Shown here: positions 7,200 through 11,419 of the stretch, one piece after another
Numbering within the stretch: position 1 is the stretch's first letter
Layout: every line of letters starts with the position of its first letter
Assembly: GCA_947258675.1 (NCBI GenBank)
Contig: CAMYJP010000193.1
Span: 1-11,419, forward strand
Direction of reading: 5' to 3'
Length of the DNA: 11,419 nt
Source: an uncultured Desulfobulbaceae bacterium
Lineage (GTDB): Bacteria; Desulfobacterota; Desulfobulbia; Desulfobulbales; BM004
The notes under the pieces: generated by a model
Seen by the model: only the letters and a program-made list of their open reading frames with translations
The model's database searches: none
What the model was told of the DNA's origin: nothing
Program-made: the position numbers and the translations under genes

Positions 7200-7205
7200 A
7201 TAGAC

Positions 7206-8204
7206 TCACGTAGCTGATTTTTTTTGCAGCCAGGCAACTAGATGGTTCATCCCTTCATGGGTAGTTATTTTTGGAATATAGCCTAAATCCTCAGTTGCTT
7301 TTTTAATTGAAAAATAATGCGATTTTGCCAGCTGTTCTGCAAGGAATCGAGTCATTCGTGGTTCTTTGCCAATGTGTAACATTTTATAAATTATTTCAAA
7401 TAATCCACCGGCTCGGTAAGCTGTCTTGAATGATACTGACTTCCTCATTCGTGGTACATTCAGACGTTCAAAAAGGGTGTTTATCCACTTCCAGAGGTTT
7501 ACAGGTTCGCCCTGGGAAATAAAATAGGATTGACCTGCTGCAGTTGAAGTGGAATTTAGATTTTCAGCTGCCAGCAGGTGTGCTTCAGCGACATTATCAA
7601 TATAAGAGATGTCTACTAAATTATTTCCTAAGCCAACCTGTCTGAGCTTTCCGGCTCTCCCCCTTTCTAACAATCTGGGTACAAGATGAGGATCACCAGG
7701 CCCCCAAATAAGGTGCGGTCGCAGGGCACATGTCTTCAATTTCTCTGAATTTGCAGCAATAATCATTTTTTCAGCAGCAGTTTTAGATTCTGCATAATAA
7801 CATAAAAAACGGCTGCTGTAAGGTAAGCTTTCATCTGCTCCATTGATGTCCTGGCTGTTAAATACCACGCTGGGCGTACTTGTATAAACTAGAGTTTTAA
7901 CTGTTTTATCGGCACATGCGGTAATTACATTACGAGTACCAGATGTATTAACAGAAAAATACTCATCTTTTTTACCCCATATCCCTGCCTTGGCAGCAGT
8001 GTGAAAAACGATATCATGGCCACTAAATGCATTATTGAGAAAATTCAGATCACGGATATCACCGCAAAATATTTTACACCCGAGTTTTTCAACAGATGGA
8101 TATAAATGGCGACCGACAACAGCCGTTTCAATACCTCTTGCAACAAGTTGTTTTACAATGGCCAGGCCGACAAACCCACCACCACCAGTGACTATGGCTT
8201 TCAT
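7206..8204 (-). CDS. oleD: OleD-like NAD(P)H-dependent 2-alkyl-3-oxoalkanoate reductase
   Basis: A 332-residue extended short-chain dehydrogenase. The Rossmann motif TGGGGFVG is at 6-13, the serine-containing strand YTSTPSVVF at 107-115, and the catalytic YxxxK as Y137-A-E-S-K141. RPHLIWGPGDPHLVPRLLERG and the C-terminal region are typical of the 3-beta-HSD/OleD group. OleD reduces the beta-keto acid made by OleA to a 2-alkyl-3-hydroxyalkanoate, the substrate for OleC. Its place directly after oleC supports the specific assignment over a generic epimerase. It is cytoplasmic, with no signal. The ATG has no visible Shine-Dalgarno; the 77 bp before it are filled with GAAGATTGAA-type repeats, which may affect its translation or transcription. 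Confidence 0.85.
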   Translation of the reverse strand: MKAIVTGGGGFVGLAIVKQLVARGIETAVVGRHLYPSVEKLGCKIFCGDIRDLNFLNNAFSGHDIVFHTAAKAGIWGKKDEYFSVNTSGTRNVITACADKTVKTLVYTSTPSVVFNSQDINGADESLPYSSRFLCYYAESKTAAEKMIIAANSEKLKTCALRPHLIWGPGDPHLVPRLLERGRAGKLRQVGLGNNLVDISYIDNVAEAHLLAAENLNSTSTAAGQSYFISQGEPVNLWKWINTLFERLNVPRMRKSVSFKTAYRAGGLFEIIYKMLHIGKEPRMTRFLAEQLAKSHYFSIKKATEDLGYIPKITTHEGMNHLVAWLQKKSAT

Positions 8205-8222
8205 AATTGAAGAATGAAAATC

Positions 8223-8250
8223 GAAGATTGAATATTATTAGAAGATTGAA
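8223..8250. repeat. GAAGATTGAA direct repeats in the oleC-oleD gap
   Basis: Two identical 10-bp copies, GAAGATTGAA, lie at 8223-8232 and 8241-8250, with a near copy TTGAAGAATGAA at about 8208-8219. They occupy the place where the oleD ribosome site should be. Confidence 0.5.
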
Positions 8251-8281
8251 AAATAATAAATAACATGGCCACTAATCCTTA

Positions 8282-9940
8282 TCAGATCGTTTTCTTAATT
8301 TTTAACTGGCCTTCAGCCCAGACAGCAAGTTTTTCTCTGAAAATTTTGGCATTGTGACGTATGTCTACTGGAAAGCCTGAATGGATTAGAAAATGGTTGA
8401 TTGATTCAGTTAATGGATGACTGTGAGCCAATTGCTTAACCTCGTCCAGTAATTTATTAGGATCATCAGGTTTATTAAAAGGTTCAATTATCAATATCGG
8501 GATCTGCTTGTTTTTGGGGCCAACTCCTACCAATGCGGTACGAAAGATTTCAGAATGTTCGTTGATCACCGCTTCACACTGGATGGTATACAAAGTACCT
8601 TTTGCAGATATTACCCTGTGATCCTTTCGACCGCAGAACCATAGACAGCCATTGTTGTCCAGATAGCCGATATCTCCCATACGGTGCCAAAACCCGTCTT
8701 TGTCAGTGATTTTGGCCATTTTTGTTTTCTCTTTATCATTAACATATGCAGCGGTTACAACTGGTCCTTTTACAACTATTTCTCCAATAGAACCTTCAGG
8801 CTGAATCAGATTTTCGTCCCATGTAGTTATAATTTCATCCTTTGTAGCAATAATCAAGATATTCAAGCCAGGGAGAGGTCTGCCAACACATGCTCCCTCC
8901 CCTTTTTTCGTTTTTTTCCAGGTACGGGTGAGAATTTCCTTCCCGGAAATCGAGGTAATCGGCAAACTCTCAGTAGCACCATACGGCGTATGAATTTCAG
9001 CATCTGGTAACAATATATTTTGTATACGTTGGATAAGATCTCCAGGTACAGGAGCTCCTGCCATGAGTATTTTTTTTACTGTTGGCAGTTTGATATTTTT
9101 ATGAAGACAATATCTACTGACAACATTCCATATGGCAGGAGAACCGAATGAATAAGTAACATTATGCTCGGTAATAGTTCGAATGAATTTTTTCGGATTT
9201 ACTTCAGCCGGGCGGGCGGCATTCATTTCAGGGATAACTACGCAAGCGCCGAGAGCTGTTGAAAACAAAGCAAACAATGGAAAAGCCGGCTGGTCGATAT
9301 CAGATTCTGTAATACCGTAATATTCCTTTATCAGTTTTAACTGAGCTTGGAAAATGCCATGAGTATAGAGAACACCTTTAGGAGGTCCGGTACTGCCGGT
9401 TGTGAATAGAATTGCCGCAGTATCGTTCTCGTTGGCGTGGACCGGATGAAACGGTTTTATTTTATTCCCGACAATATCTAAGATAGTGTCACTATCAATG
9501 TTTTTGCCAAAAAGTCCAAGAGAATTTCCAATGGAAATGCTGGTTCTCACTGATTTAAAAGTTTTTCTGAAAATTGATTTAAAGAGATACGCCTTTGGGA
9601 TACCTATAAAAATATTGGGTTCAACTCGACTAATGCATCTTAAAAGATTTTTATATCCCATTCCAGGATCTATAAGAATTACTGCAGCACCGATTTTAAA
9701 AAGGGCAAAGGTTACGCTGATAAATTCAATAGAAGGTTTGACCATGAGCATTACACGATCACCTTTGGAAATACCCATGTTCGAAAGAAAGCTTGCAAAA
9801 GCGTCTGATAGAGTATTCAGCTCAAAGAAACTGTACTTTCTATATCCTTTGGAAGCTTTTTTTATGACAGCAATATTGCCGGGTATACGGGATGAGACTG
9901 CAGGTAATGCAGCTGCGATGTTATGGCTGTCTGTTACCAT
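8282..9940 (-). CDS. oleC: OleC-like beta-lactone synthetase (AMP-dependent ligase superfamily)
   Basis: A 552-residue ANL-superfamily enzyme. The AMP-binding P-loop LFTTGSTGPPKG lies at about 179-189, with the variant VLYTH after it. Further motifs are YGATES (320-325), MGDIGY (421-426), GRKDHRV (437-443) and the C-terminal FPVDIRHNAKIFREKLAVW (about 523-541), whose lysine replaces the usual acyl-CoA-ligase ending. The last motif and the oleB/oleD neighbours point to OleC, which converts a 2-alkyl-3-hydroxyalkanoate and ATP into a beta-lactone, rather than to an acyl-CoA synthetase. Length is normal and the gene looks intact. Its ATG follows the oleB TGA by a single base and lacks a Shine-Dalgarno, so translation probably depends on ribosomes leaving oleB. 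Confidence 0.9.
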   Translation of the reverse strand: MVTDSHNIAAALPAVSSRIPGNIAVIKKASKGYRKYSFFELNTLSDAFASFLSNMGISKGDRVMLMVKPSIEFISVTFALFKIGAAVILIDPGMGYKNLLRCISRVEPNIFIGIPKAYLFKSIFRKTFKSVRTSISIGNSLGLFGKNIDSDTILDIVGNKIKPFHPVHANENDTAAILFTTGSTGPPKGVLYTHGIFQAQLKLIKEYYGITESDIDQPAFPLFALFSTALGACVVIPEMNAARPAEVNPKKFIRTITEHNVTYSFGSPAIWNVVSRYCLHKNIKLPTVKKILMAGAPVPGDLIQRIQNILLPDAEIHTPYGATESLPITSISGKEILTRTWKKTKKGEGACVGRPLPGLNILIIATKDEIITTWDENLIQPEGSIGEIVVKGPVVTAAYVNDKEKTKMAKITDKDGFWHRMGDIGYLDNNGCLWFCGRKDHRVISAKGTLYTIQCEAVINEHSEIFRTALVGVGPKNKQIPILIIEPFNKPDDPNKLLDEVKQLAHSHPLTESINHFLIHSGFPVDIRHNAKIFREKLAVWAEGQLKIKKTI

Positions 9941-9941
9941 A

Positions 9942-10778
9942 TCAGGAGAGGGGTTGCCCCAGATTTTTTTTGAAGAAATTCTTTAACAGAGGTCCAATGG
10001 CTTCATATTCATCTTCAAGTAGATAGTGACCACCCTGGGGAAAATATTTGCTTTCAGCATGGGGGAATCTTTTCAACCATTGATCATAAAAGTGTCTTGT
10101 AAAGCAGAAATCCTTTCCTCCCCAAAGTAACATTATAGGAGTTTTACTAAATTGCTTTAGACTGTTTTCAATATCTGTCAGCGTGTCATAGGAGGGATGG
10201 TTTGGGGCCAGTGGTATATCCTGAATAAAACGTAATATTCCAATTCGATTTCGCCAACTATCGTAGGGCGCAAGGAATCCCTCCATGGTTTCACGGTTCA
10301 TCTTGTTTTTTACTGCCATGGTTACAGCATTTCTTGCAAAGCCATTGAGCCCACGGACAAGTAAATCTCCAAGAACCGGTATACGGCACAATTGAATACG
10401 CAATGGTATTTTATTGGATCGAAAAGCGGCAGTGTTCATAATCACAAGCGACTCAACGTGGTTAGGATGATTTCTGGCTAACCCCATTCCTATTGCTCCT
10501 CCCCAATCGTGCATAACGAGAGAAAATGTTTCAATTTCGAGTTGTTTAAGCAATATTTCGATATTTTTAATATGATTTTTCAATAAGTATTGATAATCCT
10601 GTGGTTTATCAGAAAGACCGCAACCGATATGGTCTGGTACAACTATTCGATAATTTTCTTTTAATAATAGTACAAGATTTCGATAGTAAAAAGACCAGGT
10701 TGGATTTCCATGAAGCATGATAATTACTTTACCGACGCCTTCATCAATATAAGAAAATATAAGAAAGCCTGTGTCCAT
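9942..10778 (-). CDS. oleB: OleB-like beta-lactone decarboxylase (alpha/beta hydrolase), 5' end frameshifted
   Basis: This 278-residue frame has all haloalkane-dehalogenase-type features: HGNPTW (23-28), nucleophile D91 in HDWGG (90-94), acidic candidate D223 in WGGKD, and H251 in GGH. OleB uses this triad to open a beta-lactone and release CO2, giving a cis-olefin. The start is suspect: the first 10 residues (MDTGFLIFSY) are unlike the family, and the ATG has no Shine-Dalgarno. A better N-terminus lies upstream in another frame (10744-10830). It is cut off by a 10-bp tandem duplication at 10747-10766. Deleting one copy gives one 292-residue protein. As sequenced, only the downstream frame from this internal ATG could make a near-complete enzyme. 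The identity is firm; whether it is expressed is open. Confidence 0.85.
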   Translation of the reverse strand: MDTGFLIFSYIDEGVGKVIIMLHGNPTWSFYYRNLVLLLKENYRIVVPDHIGCGLSDKPQDYQYLLKNHIKNIEILLKQLEIETFSLVMHDWGGAIGMGLARNHPNHVESLVIMNTAAFRSNKIPLRIQLCRIPVLGDLLVRGLNGFARNAVTMAVKNKMNRETMEGFLAPYDSWRNRIGILRFIQDIPLAPNHPSYDTLTDIENSLKQFSKTPIMLLWGGKDFCFTRHFYDQWLKRFPHAESKYFPQGGHYLLEDEYEAIGPLLKNFFKKNLGQPLS

Positions 10779-10830
10779 CTATTTCTATATTTTTTGGAAT
10801 AAATGGGTATGGATATGATTTTTCGTACAT
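10744..10830 (-). pseudogene. oleB: Displaced N-terminal segment of oleB, ended early by the frameshift
   Basis: The frame from the ATG at 10830 reads MYEKSYPYPFIPKN, then IEIDGHRLSY, then IFLY and TGA. The YPF...IDGHRLSY pattern is how OleB/haloalkane-dehalogenase proteins begin, directly before (I/V)DEG and the HGNPTW loop. It ends at 10744 because of the duplicated 10 bp. There is no clear Shine-Dalgarno. The start lies 57 bp after the macrodomain gene's stop. Confidence 0.75.
10747..10766. repeat. Perfect tandem duplication, 2 x 10 bp, inside oleB
   Basis: ATATAAGAAA occurs twice back to back (10747-10756 and 10757-10766). The unit is not a multiple of three, so two copies shift the oleB frame and one copy restores it. 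Confidence 0.95.
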
Positions 10831-10887
10831 GTCGTTCAAATTGTATTTAAGGATGTTACAGGGGAAATAAGTTTAGTCTTTCAAAGG

Positions 10888-11400
10888 TTAGAGATTTTTA
10901 TAGACTTTTTGATAGACATGAAAGTCGTGTAAAGAAAAACAGATAAATAGTATTTTAAAAGGTAGAGAACTAGTCTGAAGATAATTCTTTGTTTCATTGA
11001 AGGCAATATTGCAGGCTCTTTCAAGAGGAAAACCGTAGGTGCCTGTACTAATTGCCGGAAAAGCAATGGACTTTAAACGGTACTTGCCAGCAAGATTTAA
11101 ACTATTTTTGTAACACTGGGCTAGAAGGATATCCTCATCATATTTTCCTGCTCGCCAAACAGGGCCTACTGTGTGAATCACATATTTGCATGGCAGATTA
11201 TATGCCTTGGTAATCTTTGCATCACCTGTAGAACAGCCGCCCAAGTTTCTGCACTCTTTCAAAAGTTCTGGCCCGGCCACCCGGTGAATTGCACCGTCAA
11301 CTCCACCTCCACCAAGTAAGGAAGTATTTGCTGCATTAACAATAGCATCAACCTTCAGTTCTGTTATATTTCCCTGTTCAATAACAATTTTTTGTTCCAT
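10888..11400 (-). CDS. Macrodomain protein, probable O-acetyl-ADP-ribose/ADP-ribose deacylase (YmdB/MacroD-like)
   Basis: A complete 170-residue single macrodomain. It shows VDAIVNAAN (17-25), [10 protein letters not shown] (30-39, with the aspartate D35 used by hydrolytic members), IHTVGP (75-80), and the phosphate loop ISTGTYGFP (117-125). This class removes the acetyl group from O-acetyl-ADP-ribose, or mono-ADP-ribose from acidic residues. No signal or membrane segment is seen, so it is cytoplasmic. The start is the only sensible one, with a weak GAAG upstream. It runs in the same direction as oleBCD, where an oleA might have been expected, but no functional link to olefin synthesis is known. 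It may simply share transcription. Confidence 0.92.
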   Translation of the reverse strand: MEQKIVIEQGNITELKVDAIVNAANTSLLGGGGVDGAIHRVAGPELLKECRNLGGCSTGDAKITKAYNLPCKYVIHTVGPVWRAGKYDEDILLAQCYKNSLNLAGKYRLKSIAFPAISTGTYGFPLERACNIAFNETKNYLQTSSLPFKILFICFSLHDFHVYQKVYKNL

Positions 11401-11419
11401 TGTTTTTCTTCATTTTGCC

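Larger units (their letters stand above)
6851..7205. other. 355-bp intergenic region with repeat-like sequence, no convincing gene
   Basis: This separates oleD from the M48 gene. It contains CCCCGTATGGGG (6985-6996) and the inverted pair GAATATCGAA (7012-7021)/TTCGATATTC (7130-7139). A short GC-rich hairpin lies just after oleD. Possible reading frames are short, without homology signals, and look accidental. No clear promoter for the M48 gene was found. Confidence 0.55.

Noticed and set aside
8282..9940. Reading the ligase as an ordinary acyl-CoA synthetase
   Set aside because: The C-terminal DIRHNAKIFREKL motif and position between oleB and oleD fit OleC better.
9486..9986. 166-codon plus-strand ORF opposite oleC
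   Set aside because: Shadow of oleC. The oleC frame carries all conserved ANL motifs, and this one shows none.

Overview
The window looks like an AT-rich Gram-negative chromosome, most plausibly a Desulfobacterota (Desulfobacterales-type) bacterium. That placement is inference. It rests on an outer-membrane TonB receptor, a GAF-MshEN-GspE ATPase, an ole olefin cluster, an M48-TPR protease and GAATATCGAA-type intergenic repeats. No rRNA, tRNA, CRISPR array, transposase or phage gene is visible.

Left part (1-2350, minus strand): a complete cobalamin-riboswitch control unit. In transcription order it has a promoter, a B12 aptamer with a closable P1 stem, an 11-bp intrinsic terminator, a 47-codon ORF with a strong Shine-Dalgarno, and a BtuB-like TonB-dependent receptor. 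The receptor is abnormal. After about 374 residues its barrel stops and the frame continues into an entire pyridoxamine-phosphate-oxidase-like flavin protein, giving a 566-residue chimera.

Middle part (2351-6850): a minus-strand PilZ protein (cyclic-di-GMP effector family) is divergent from a plus-strand 769-residue GAF-MshEN-GspE/PilB-type ATPase. The 395-bp gap between them holds inverted repeats and weak promoter candidates. The ATPase gene ends head-on against an M48 metalloprotease with TPR repeats, with an intrinsic terminator spanning both stop codons.

Right part (7206-11400, minus strand): macrodomain protein, then oleB, oleC and oleD. OleD (ketone reduction), OleC (beta-lactone formation) and OleB (beta-lactone decarboxylation) are three of the four enzymes that make long-chain cis-olefins by head-to-head fatty acid condensation. 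The condensing enzyme OleA is not in the window. The 5' end of oleB carries a perfect tandem duplication of 10 bp that shifts the frame. Removing one copy joins a family-like N-terminus to the rest of the enzyme and gives 292 residues. oleB is therefore a recent frameshift mutant, a possible slippage-switchable gene, or an assembly error.

The two strongest leads are the oleB tandem duplication and the riboswitch-controlled TonB receptor/flavin-protein chimera.
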